Positions 10,664-17,401 of a DNA stretch of 64,000 nt are shown piece by piece. The translations under genes were made by a program, and so were the position numbers. How positions within the stretch are numbered: the stretch's first letter is position 1; every line of letters begins with the position of its first letter. The stretch comes from Stenotrophomonas rhizophila (lineage in GTDB: Bacteria; Pseudomonadota; Gammaproteobacteria; Xanthomonadales; Xanthomonadaceae). The stretch covers positions 2,911,501 to 2,975,500 of the forward strand of contig NZ_CP016294.1 of the NCBI RefSeq assembly GCF_001704155.1, written 5' to 3'. The notes below the pieces were generated by a model, which was given only the letters and a program-made list of their open reading frames with translations, was not told where the DNA came from and did no database searches.

Positions 10664-10758
10664 TCGGATCCTATGATCTGGTTGGCGCTCCTCCGAAACG
10701 GGCGAAGGCAGCGCGGAGTCTAAGCCCTGATCGGGTCAGGGCACTGTTCATCGCTGGC

Positions 10759-12270
10759 TCATTCGCCGCGCTCCAGGCGGGCGATCTCCTCGGCTCGGGC
10801 GGCAAGGATCAGGGCGGCGGCGCGCTCCTGGTCCATGTCCTCGATACCGAACTCGAGGATCTCATCGGCGGCCAGGTCCGACAGGTCCTCACTCGTACGC
10901 ACACCGTGGCCGGCCAGGGCGTAGGCGGTTGCCTCGTCCATGCCTTCCAGGGCGAGCAGGTCTTCGGACGGCGAACCATCTTCCAGACCCTCTTCCACCG
11001 CAAGCGCTTCGTTGAGCAGCGCATCGCGGGCACGGGCACGCAGCTCTTCGACGATGTCTTCGTCGAAGCCTTCCACGGCCAGCAGTTCGCCGACCGGGAC
11101 GTAGGCGATTTCTTCCACGGTGTTGAAGCCTTCGGTCACCAGGATGGCGGCGATTTCTTCATCCACTTCCAGCTTGTCCATGAACAGCTGGCGGGCAACG
11201 CCCTGCTCTGCCTCGGACTTGGCGGTCACCTGGTCCTGGGTCATCACATTGAGCTGCCAACCGGTCAGGCGGCTGGCCAGGCGCACGTTCTGGCCGCCCT
11301 TGCCGATCGCCTGGGCCAGGCGCTCTTCAGCGACGGCCAGGTCCATGGAGTGCTTGTCTTCATCGACGATGATGGACTGCACTTCCGCCGGCGCCATCGC
11401 ATTGATGACGAAGTTGGCCGGGTTGTCGTTCCACAGCACGATATCCACGCGCTCGCCATTGAGCTCGTTGGACACCGCCTGCACGCGCGAACCGCGCATG
11501 CCGATGCAGGCGCCGATCGGATCGGTACGCGCATCGTGGGCGAGCACGGCGATCTTGGCGCGGTCGCCCGGATCGCGGGCACAGGCCTTGATCTCGACCA
11601 GGCCCTGGCCCACTTCCGGCACTTCGAGCTTGAACAGCTCGATCATGAATTCCGGGGCGGCGCGGCTGATGAACAGCTGCGGGCCACGCGGTTCCGAACG
11701 GACTTCGGCCAGGTAACCGCGCACGCGGTCGCCAGCGCGTAGCACGTCGCGCGGAATGCCCTTGTCCTTCGGGATGAAGGCCTCGGCGTTGCCGCCCAGG
11801 TCCACGTAGATGTTGCCGCGCTCGGCGCGCTTGACCACGCCGGTGACCAGCTCGCCCACGCGGTCCTTCCACGCATCGACCACCTGCTGGCGTTCGGCTT
11901 CGCGCACGCGCTGGACGATCACCTGCTTGGCGGCCTGCGCCGCGATGCGGCCGAAGTCCGGGTTTTCGATCTGCTCTTCGATGTAATCGCCCACTTCCAC
12001 GCCTTCGGCTTCGTCGATGGCATCCATCAGACGAACCTGGCGGTCGGGCGATTCCATCACCACGTCATCGGCCACCACTTCCCAGCGGCGGAAGGTTTCG
12101 TAGGTGCCGTCCTTGTGGTCGATCGACACGCGCGCCAGCACTTCCTCATCGGGATAGCGCTTCTTCGCGGCCGACGCCAGTGCTGCTTCGATCGCATCGA
12201 AGATCACTTCACGCGGAACGCCCTTTTCATTGGCGACCGCATCCACTACCAGCAAAAGTTCCTTGCTCAT
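10759..12270 (-). CDS. nusA: Transcription termination/antitermination factor NusA
   Basis: NusA binds RNA polymerase and nascent RNA and controls pausing, termination and antitermination. The 503-residue product starts MSKELLLVVDAVANEKGVPR. It has an N-terminal RNAP-binding domain, an S1 domain, two KH domains ('IGACIGMRGSRVQAV' and 'AIGKGGQNVRLASRLTGW') and two acidic helix-hairpin-helix repeats at the C-terminus, as in E. coli. The frame is open 72 codons further upstream into rimP, but only the ATG at 12270 fits the family. It begins 7 bases after the rimP stop. Confidence 0.98.
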   Translation of the reverse strand: MSKELLLVVDAVANEKGVPREVIFDAIEAALASAAKKRYPDEEVLARVSIDHKDGTYETFRRWEVVADDVVMESPDRQVRLMDAIDEAEGVEVGDYIEEQIENPDFGRIAAQAAKQVIVQRVREAERQQVVDAWKDRVGELVTGVVKRAERGNIYVDLGGNAEAFIPKDKGIPRDVLRAGDRVRGYLAEVRSEPRGPQLFISRAAPEFMIELFKLEVPEVGQGLVEIKACARDPGDRAKIAVLAHDARTDPIGACIGMRGSRVQAVSNELNGERVDIVLWNDNPANFVINAMAPAEVQSIIVDEDKHSMDLAVAEERLAQAIGKGGQNVRLASRLTGWQLNVMTQDQVTAKSEAEQGVARQLFMDKLEVDEEIAAILVTEGFNTVEEIAYVPVGELLAVEGFDEDIVEELRARARDALLNEALAVEEGLEDGSPSEDLLALEGMDEATAYALAGHGVRTSEDLSDLAADEILEFGIEDMDQERAAALILAARAEEIARLERGE

Positions 12271-12277
12271 TGTTGGC

Positions 12278-12868
12278 TCACTCCGCGCGCGGCTTCTTGG
12301 CCGCCGGCTCGTTGGATGGTTTCTTGTTCGCCTTGCCACCCTGCTTGGGTGCCGGGCCAGTCGGTTTGGTCGGAGCCAGGCCGAGGGCGGCCCAGTCCGG
12401 CATGATGCGTGCCTTCTCGATATTCTCGACGTCGGCGGTAAACGGGGAATTGTCGACCTTGAAGGTGACCGTATTCTGCTCGGCATCGACGCCGAGGATT
12501 TCGCCCTGCAGGCGACGACGGCCGTCCTGCGGCAGCTTCAGGGTGACCTTGGCCGACTCGCCCACCGCACGTTCGAAATGGTCGAAGGTGAACAGCGGAC
12601 GATCCACGCCGGGCGAGGACACTTCCAGCGTGTAGTTGGCGGTGATCGGGTCTTCCACGTCCAGCTGGGCCGACACTTCGCGGCTCACGCGTTCGCAGTC
12701 GTCGATGTTGACGACACGCTCGGGCTGTTCTGCCAGCGGCACGTCGATATAGAGGCGCAGCATTGCGCCGCCCGGGGCGGTCAGGTACTCCACACCCAGC
12801 AGCTCGAGACCCAGCGACTGAACGGTGGGGGCGAGCAGATTCGCGATTTCGGTTGCCTTGTCGCTCAC
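12278..12868 (-). CDS. rimP: Ribosome maturation factor RimP
   Basis: RimP assists assembly of the 30S head. The 196-residue product starts at GTG (12868) with AAGGCAG just upstream. It matches the family: '[21 protein letters not shown]', 'RLYIDVP', '[18 protein letters not shown]' and '[20 protein letters not shown]'. A Lys/Pro-rich tail of about 35 residues follows the C-terminal SH3-like domain, longer than in E. coli. The open frame continues through the upstream tRNA gene, but that part is not coding. Confidence 0.95.
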   Translation of the reverse strand: MSDKATEIANLLAPTVQSLGLELLGVEYLTAPGGAMLRLYIDVPLAEQPERVVNIDDCERVSREVSAQLDVEDPITANYTLEVSSPGVDRPLFTFDHFERAVGESAKVTLKLPQDGRRRLQGEILGVDAEQNTVTFKVDNSPFTADVENIEKARIMPDWAALGLAPTKPTGPAPKQGGKANKKPSNEPAAKKPRAE

Positions 12869-12932
12869 AGTCTGCCTTGGTTCGTTGAAAGAGGTGCTGC
12901 CCCGGCGCACGGCCTGGGGCCCGGAAACAACA

Positions 12933-12952
12933 AAGGGCCCGCTGGGCCCCTT
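12933..12952 (-). terminator. Terminator/attenuator hairpin in the rimP leader
   Basis: On the minus strand the stem AAGGGGCCC/GGGCCCTT with an AGC loop is followed by TGTTGTTT. It lies 65 bases before the rimP start and after the tRNA terminator, so it may attenuate transcription entering the rimP-nusA-infB operon. Confidence 0.5.
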
Positions 12953-13235
12953 GTCCGGTACGACTCCGGTCATGCTGGATTCCGGTTGCAGATCACGCGC
13001 GGTGCGTGAAGCTGCGAGCCCAGCCTTCCGGGGGGTCACGACTACCTGAGGGGAAGTCGCACGGCCCGGAAGCCGGTCGCGGGACGGTCCGCATTCCAGG
13101 GAATGGGTCCAGTCAGGTAGTCCGCTAAGCCGTGGATGATAGCGGTTGCACCGCGCTGGTGCAACGGGCGCGGGCGCCAGATGGCCGGATCCGCCCCTGC
13201 ATTCAGCTTCGTTGATACCCCTGCCCGTCTCAACG

Positions 13236-13268
13236 AAAAAAGCGACCCCGTTGCCAGGATCGCCTTTT
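13236..13268 (-). terminator. Terminator of tRNA-fMet copy 1
   Basis: The minus-strand stem GCGATCC..GGGGTCGC is followed by six T. It is almost identical to the terminator behind copy 2 (17151-17184), so the tRNA and its terminator form a duplicated unit. Confidence 0.8.
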
Positions 13269-13299
13269 CGTCTACTGCATCTGCACTGCAGATTTTCTG

Positions 13300-13376
13300 T
13301 GGTAGCGGGGGCAGGATTTGAACCTGCGACCTTCGGGTTATGAGCCCGACGAGCTGCCAGACTGCTCCACCCCGCA
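13300..13376 (-). tRNA. Initiator tRNA-fMet (CAT), copy 1
   Basis: The 77-base gene includes the encoded CCA. The anticodon is CAT, and the anticodon stem has the three consecutive G-C pairs that mark initiator tRNA (GGGCTCATAACCC). Positions 1 and 72 are T and T, so the first pair is a mismatch, as initiators require, but it is U-U rather than the C-A of E. coli. It lies upstream of rimP, as metY does in E. coli, and is identical to copy 2 at 17217-17293. Confidence 0.97.
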
Positions 13377-13387
13377 GCAGAAGCGGA

Positions 13388-13416
13388 ATTGTAATGAATA
13401 GTTATCCGCAATGCAA
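13388..13416 (-). promoter_or_regulatory. Sigma-70 promoter of tRNA-fMet copy 1
   Basis: On the minus strand a -35 TTGCAT (13411-13416) and a -10 TACAAT (13388-13393) are separated by exactly 17 bases. Transcription would begin about 5 bases before the mature tRNA. A comparable promoter is not evident at the same place before copy 2. Confidence 0.75.
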
Positions 13417-13459
13417 CTGGTCGCGGCGAACACGACGGGATGGCGCAGTTCAGCCAATG

Positions 13460-14344
13460 TCACTGATTGTACTGCCGGTACCAATCCGCGACTTCCTGGT
13501 TCATTCGCCGGTTCCGGATGGCTGATGCTCTCTTGGCGGCGCCCGTCTGAGGCTTGAACAGCACTGTGTCGCTCGTTGTGGTCAACATCCTGCTTCCAGG
13601 TTTGCTGTTGACCTTGCCCAGATAGGCAGTCACTTCCACACCCAGCGTATCGGCCAGCACCTGCCCTTGAGAGGCCTTCCCCCCAACGGCGCCGTAGCAG
13701 GACTGCAAGTGAATGTCCTTCTGTCGCAAACGTCCAGTCCCTGCGGCTTTCACCGTGTGCGCCAGCTCCACGCCGTTAAGGATTCTGCCTCCCCACTCCG
13801 ACGTAGCCGGATCACCATGGATGCGCACGGTATCGAACTTGGGGCCTCTCCAGACCATCACTTCACCCGGGCCAAGCGTCTTGTAAGGGACCTGCACGCG
13901 TGAGGCGCGCGCCAAGCGCGCACTGCGCATTGCATGCATGGCCAGCGTCCCTGCGGTGCCGATCGCGAGCGCCCCGGCAAGCACGCCTAGAAGCAGCGCA
14001 CTTGGCTTCTGCCCCTTCATGCCAGCGACTATCGCCGTTCCCACCATCGCTATCGTCCCCGCCGCCAGCAACCCTGCAATGGGAAGCAACATGTGACCAC
14101 TGGGATCCGCGTTGTTGACCGGATCACCGATCACGTAGGAGTAAGGATTGATGCCGCCCTTTCCAAAAGGGCTCAGGTCGTCAGGGCTGTGAAAGCGCAT
14201 CAGCACCGGGTTGTAGATGCGATACCCATTGCCCAGGAACTGCCAGGCTGCGCCCGGCTCATGCAGCTGGCCGTTGTAGCCCAGCCAGCCACGGGTCTCC
14301 CCTTGGTGGCCGGCGCGCGGCCAGGTTGTGGGAAGTGACGGCAT
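13460..14344 (-). CDS. Orphan Rhs-tip protein with caspase-like C-terminal domain (module A)
   Basis: The 294-residue protein has three parts. Residues 22-84 are the last piece of an Rhs/RHS-associated core (YNGQLHEP, FLGNGYR, MRFHSPDDLSPFGKGG) ending in the PxxxxDPxG motif at 75-83. Two hydrophobic segments follow (about 86-108 and 114-136). The C-terminal domain has a strand ending in His-Gly (H176) and one ending in Ser-Cys (C216, LQSCYGAVGG), then 'FKPQTGAA'. The His/Cys layout resembles clan CD (caspase-like) peptidases; that is inference. The ATG at 14344 has AAGGGGG four bases upstream. Rhs tips normally end large toxin-delivering proteins, but no full rhs gene or recognisable immunity gene is in the window. 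Confidence 0.75.
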   Translation of the reverse strand: MPSLPTTWPRAGHQGETRGWLGYNGQLHEPGAAWQFLGNGYRIYNPVLMRFHSPDDLSPFGKGGINPYSYVIGDPVNNADPSGHMLLPIAGLLAAGTIAMVGTAIVAGMKGQKPSALLLGVLAGALAIGTAGTLAMHAMRSARLARASRVQVPYKTLGPGEVMVWRGPKFDTVRIHGDPATSEWGGRILNGVELAHTVKAAGTGRLRQKDIHLQSCYGAVGGKASQGQVLADTLGVEVTAYLGKVNSKPGSRMLTTTSDTVLFKPQTGAAKRASAIRNRRMNQEVADWYRQYNQ

Positions 14345-14378
14345 GGAACCCCCTTCGGCGCGCGGTACGCACCAGGAT

Positions 14379-14421
14379 TGTGTCCCCCGACGCGCCGATC
14401 ATTGGTCCGGCAGAATTAAAA
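14379..14421 (-). promoter_or_regulatory. Conserved leader motif before Rhs-tip module A
   Basis: On the minus strand TTTTAATT (14414-14421) and GTCGGGGGACACA (14379-14391) are separated by 22 bases. The same two blocks, 24 bases apart, precede module D (17054-17098). They may mark the promoter or a duplication unit; the function is unknown. Confidence 0.4.
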
Positions 14422-14455
14422 CGTGGTGATGACCTCTCCCCGGCCCATTGCAGTC

Positions 14456-15346
14456 TCAGCGAGACCGCACTGCCTGCGCCGCACGGGCAACCACACGCAT
14501 GCCCCGACCGACCGGGTGCAGCGCGGTGTTGAGCACCGAGGTGACGGTCCTGGCGACGCCGGTCTGCGGACGAAACACGGTGGATATGTGGTCGTCGGGA
14601 CCCGCATTGGAGTTCCGTGCCTGCATTCCATGGGTGCGCCCCCTGTATCCCCTGACCGGAACGTTGAGTTTGTTGGCCAACCGCTGCGCCTGCGACGCAT
14701 AGCGTCCGCCGACGGCGGAGTAGCAGGACAGCATGTTGATCGGTTTGAAGCGATAGCTCGGGCCCACCGCCGTGCTCACCTGCCGGCCCAGCGCGTGCCC
14801 GCTCACCGCACCCGTAGAGCCGGTGGCGAAGGGAAGCCCATGGGCGACCAGCTCATCGCCGCGCGCTCCCGAAGCAAAGCGCAACTCGCCGATGCGCACG
14901 GTCCGGCCGGGCTGCACGGTTGGCACCGGTGGCGTGGTTGGGGGCACGCCGACTGCGGTCACGCGCGAGGACGCCCGCAGCATGTGCATTCCTCCTGCCG
15001 CCACGCCCACGCCCAGCGCCACGGCGGCCAGGATACCCGCCGTGGTGCCCTCCCCCTTCGTCCCGGCCGCGGCCGAGCCCACCAGAGCCCCAGCGCCCGC
15101 CAACACGGCTGCGCCCACAACAAGCTGTGCGAAATGACCGCTGGGGTCGGCCAGGTTGATGGGATCGCCGCCGAACGCGGCATAGGCATTGAGGCCCCCT
15201 TCTGCAAACGGACTCAGACTGTCCGGGCGATGGAACCGCCTCAAAACGGGACTGTACACGCGATACCCGTTACCCAGGATCTGCCACTGCGTACCGGCGC
15301 CATGCAGTTCACCGTGAAAGCCCAGCGACATGTCCGCATGCCTCAC
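14456..15346 (-). CDS. Orphan Rhs-tip protein with caspase-like C-terminal domain (module B)
   Basis: The protein is 296 residues from the GTG at 15346, which overlaps the stop of module C as GTGA; an ATG at 15331 gives 291. The Rhs core end is at residues 9-71 (GFHGELHG, ILGNGYRVYSP, DPINLADPSG). Hydrophobic segments lie at about 73-95 and 102-120, and a Pro-rich linker at 134-145. The C-terminal domain has His-Gly (H169) and LSCYSAVGG (C208), followed by 'FRPQTGVA', in the same order as in modules A and C. This domain is the candidate effector or protease; its substrate is unknown. The overlap with module C suggests translational coupling. Confidence 0.75.
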   Translation of the reverse strand: MRHADMSLGFHGELHGAGTQWQILGNGYRVYSPVLRRFHRPDSLSPFAEGGLNAYAAFGGDPINLADPSGHFAQLVVGAAVLAGAGALVGSAAAGTKGEGTTAGILAAVALGVGVAAGGMHMLRASSRVTAVGVPPTTPPVPTVQPGRTVRIGELRFASGARGDELVAHGLPFATGSTGAVSGHALGRQVSTAVGPSYRFKPINMLSCYSAVGGRYASQAQRLANKLNVPVRGYRGRTHGMQARNSNAGPDDHISTVFRPQTGVARTVTSVLNTALHPVGRGMRVVARAAQAVRSR

Positions 15347-16209
15347 CGCAAGCCCGACAGGCGCTGCATCACGCTCGCCCGGGTTCTCCGGTTCAGCGCG
15401 GTATTGCGTATGGCCGTGTTGACCCGTGCAAGTCCGGTCTGGGGATGGAACACCTTGGCGTGGTAGACGCCCATGGGCCTGTGGGTGAACGCATTGCCTG
15501 CGACCGGGCCCACGAAGCCGATGACCGGCTGCCCCAGGCCATCGGCCACCACCTGCGCCTGTGGCGCCGGCCCGGTACCCGAGTTGCACGACAGATAGAT
15601 CAGCGGCTTGTCGCCCAGCCCCTTCGACCTGAGAAACGCGGTCATCTCGGTGCCGTCCATGGGCGTGTTGCCGACCAGGGATCCGTCGGACCTTCCGTGG
15701 ACGTCGAGCCAGTCCTTATTTTTTCCGCGGTGGATGCGCACCTCTCCCAGGCGCGAACTCGATTGCCTGCGGACCAGGGCGCGGGCCCCGATCGCCGCCA
15801 GCCCCGCGACAGCAAAGGCGCCTCCCAGCACGGCCAGGAACTTTGCACTTTTGCTGTCTCCGGTGATGGCGACTGCACCGGACGCGCCGAACAACGCCAC
15901 CGCGCCCCCTCCGAGTAACGTCGCGATCGGCATCAGGAAGTGGCCAGTGGGATCGGCATGGTTGATCGGATCGCCAGCGCAATAGGCATAGGCGTTCGTG
16001 CCACCGGGGCCAAAGGGGCTGCTGTCGTCGGGACTATGGAAGCGCCCCAGCCGCGGGTTGTAGACGCGGTAACCATTGCCCAGAAACTGCCAGCAACGGC
16101 CCGGCTCGTGCAACTGGCCGTTGTAGCCCGGACCGGTCCGCTCCTCCCGCTTGGCTGCGAGGCCCTGCTGGCCGCCGCCGGCACAGGAAGGGGCACGCGA
16201 TGCGGTCAT
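15343..16209 (-). CDS. Orphan Rhs-tip protein with caspase-like C-terminal domain (module C)
   Basis: The 288-residue protein starts at ATG 16209, overlapping the stop of module D as ATGA. Residues 29-90 are the Rhs core end (YNGQLHEP, FLGNGYRVYNP, DPINHADPTG). Two hydrophobic stretches follow (about 91-116 and 123-145). The C-terminal domain has 'WLDVHG' (H171) and 'IYLSCNSG' (C208), the most caspase-like version of the three, then 'FHPQTGLA'. The open frame continues upstream through module D to 16851, but that extension only shadows module D and is not counted. A role as toxin, autoprocessing protease or signalling protein is possible; none is proven. Confidence 0.77.
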   Translation of the reverse strand: MTASRAPSCAGGGQQGLAAKREERTGPGYNGQLHEPGRCWQFLGNGYRVYNPRLGRFHSPDDSSPFGPGGTNAYAYCAGDPINHADPTGHFLMPIATLLGGGAVALFGASGAVAITGDSKSAKFLAVLGGAFAVAGLAAIGARALVRRQSSSRLGEVRIHRGKNKDWLDVHGRSDGSLVGNTPMDGTEMTAFLRSKGLGDKPLIYLSCNSGTGPAPQAQVVADGLGQPVIGFVGPVAGNAFTHRPMGVYHAKVFHPQTGLARVNTAIRNTALNRRTRASVMQRLSGLR

Positions 16210-17021
16210 ACCCAATGTGGCGTGGTCGCTTCTTCCCACCTCGCCGCCCCTGACCTGATGCTCGCCGAGCGCACCCTGGGGGAAGCGGCGGGCAGGGTGC
16301 GCGGTTGACGTAAACCCGCCGGCGAGAAGGAGGGCCGGGGTGCCGGCAGGTCCGCACGGTTCGCCCCCCGAACCTGCGGCTGAGCACGATGGGTCGCACC
16401 CTTCGGCGGCGAATACGGCGACGACGACGAACGGCGGGACGGGGTAGGCGAACCCAACCGCAGAGGTGTCGAGTGCGGGCTGGGCACGGCCGGTGCCGTC
16501 GGGGTCGGCGGTGTGATGGGGGGCGCCGACGCCGTGAGTGGTGTGGGCACGGGTGTGGCCGCCGGCGCGCCGACCGGGGTCGCCGCAGCAGGCTTGCGCT
16601 TGACCCAGGCGTGATGACCCAGCTTGAGGCTCATTCCGGCGAACATGACCGCTGCGGCAATCGTCAGTGCCCGCTGGGTATCGTTCTTTGACGCCGCTGC
16701 AAGGCCGACAGCGGAAAGCGCCCCCGCTGTTGCGGCGACTACCAGGGCAACCAGCGGTGTCCTCAACCTGAAGCCCAAAAGATTGGCGGCGAACACGTTG
16801 AGCGACCAATGGCCACTGGGGTCCACCTGGTTGATCGGATCGAGCTGGCAATAGCCGTAGGCGTTGAGGCCACCCTTTCCGAATGGGCTCATGTCGTCGG
16901 GACTGTGGAAGCGCATCAGCACCGGGTTGTAGACGCGGTACCCGTTGCCGAGGATCTGCCAGGACCCTGCGGTCTCATGCAACACCCCGTTATAGCCCAG
17001 CACGGACGTAGATGAGGACAC
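16206..17021 (-). CDS. Orphan Rhs-tip protein with proline-rich tail (module D)
   Basis: The 271-residue protein starts at GTG 17021 with AGGGG five bases upstream. The Rhs core end is at residues 8-71 (LGYNGVLHE, ILGNGYRVYNP, MRFHSPDDMSPFGKGG, DPINQVDPSG). Hydrophobic segments at about 74-110 and 118-135 match the sibling modules. Instead of the His/Cys domain it carries about 130 residues rich in Pro, Ser, Thr, Ala and Arg. It is the first gene of the D-C-B series and overlaps module C by four bases. The tail looks disordered and may be a linker, a wall- or nucleic-acid-contacting segment, or a decayed effector domain. Confidence 0.65.
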   Translation of the reverse strand: MSSSTSVLGYNGVLHETAGSWQILGNGYRVYNPVLMRFHSPDDMSPFGKGGLNAYGYCQLDPINQVDPSGHWSLNVFAANLLGFRLRTPLVALVVAATAGALSAVGLAAASKNDTQRALTIAAAVMFAGMSLKLGHHAWVKRKPAAATPVGAPAATPVPTPLTASAPPITPPTPTAPAVPSPHSTPLRLGSPTPSRRSSSSPYSPPKGATHRAQPQVRGANRADLPAPRPSFSPAGLRQPRTLPAASPRVRSASIRSGAARWEEATTPHWV

Positions 17022-17053
17022 GATTACCCCTGGCCGACTGGCCGACTTATGCG

Positions 17054-17098
17054 TGTGTCCCCCGACAAGGCCACGAAATACGCCCACCCTAATTAAAA
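17054..17098 (-). promoter_or_regulatory. Conserved leader motif before Rhs-tip module D
   Basis: On the minus strand TTTTAATT (17091-17098) and GTCGGGGGACACA (17054-17066) are 24 bases apart. This matches the motif pair before module A and supports a shared origin of the two leaders. Confidence 0.4.
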
Positions 17099-17108
17099 GG
17101 GTGTGTAG

Positions 17109-17127
17109 AGCGGGGCCATGCCCCGCT
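17109..17127 (-). terminator. Second hairpin between tRNA-fMet copy 2 and module D
   Basis: A perfect 8-bp stem AGCGGGGC/GCCCCGCT with a three-base loop is followed, ten bases later, by TTTTAATT. It could be a back-up terminator for the tRNA or a leader hairpin of the Rhs-tip operon. Confidence 0.45.
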
Positions 17128-17150
17128 GCCCCTGCCCTGCACCACCCAAC

Positions 17151-17184
17151 AAAAAAGCGACCCCGTTGCCGGGATCGCTTTTTC
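17151..17184 (-). terminator. Terminator of tRNA-fMet copy 2
   Basis: The minus-strand stem AAGCGATCCCGG/CGGGGTCGCTT is followed by T6. It is the counterpart of the terminator at 13236-13268. Confidence 0.85.
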
Positions 17185-17216
17185 GTCCACTGCCGCCGGC
17201 ATGCACCGGGGCTATT

Positions 17217-17293
17217 TGGTAGCGGGGGCAGGATTTGAACCTGCGACCTTCGGGTTATGAGCCCGACGAGCTGCCAGACTGCTCCACCCCGCA
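17217..17293 (-). tRNA. Initiator tRNA-fMet (CAT), copy 2
   Basis: This 77-base gene is identical to copy 1, including the encoded CCA, the three G-C pairs of the anticodon stem and the U1-U72 mismatch. It lies 108 bases downstream of nuoN. Similarity to copy 1 stops about 7 bases upstream of the gene and just past the terminator, so the duplicated unit is about 140 bases. Confidence 0.97.
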
Positions 17294-17401
17294 GCAGAAG
17301 TGGTTGAGTTGATCCGTACCGCAACGATGTTCTGGCGAAACCGCTGCATCAACAACTCAGGAAACGAATATTACACTAATTGCGCAGCTTTGTATCGTTT
17401 T

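Larger units (their letters stand above)
12869..13299 (-). promoter_or_regulatory. Long leader between tRNA-fMet copy 1 and rimP
   Basis: These 431 bases hold no gene that I can support. From upstream to downstream in transcription they contain the tRNA terminator (13236-13268), a perfect 8-bp hairpin GTTGCACC/GGTGCAAC at 13145-13165, and the terminator-like hairpin at 12933-12952. In E. coli the corresponding metY-rimP leader also contains terminators that are controlled by antitermination, so a similar role is possible here by inference. Confidence 0.5.

Noticed and set aside
12278..13411. A 377-residue version of RimP reading through the tRNA gene
   Set aside because: The extra part translates the tRNA and its leader; the GTG at 12868 gives the family length.
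15343..16851. A 502-residue version of Rhs module C
   Set aside because: The upstream 214 codons overlap module D in another frame and do not look like protein; the ATG at 16209 with a four-base overlap is the better start.
13300..17293. Integrative element with tRNA att sites
   Set aside because: No integrase or excisionase is present and the whole tRNA plus terminator is repeated, not just a 3' att core, so a classic integrase-mediated island is not supported.
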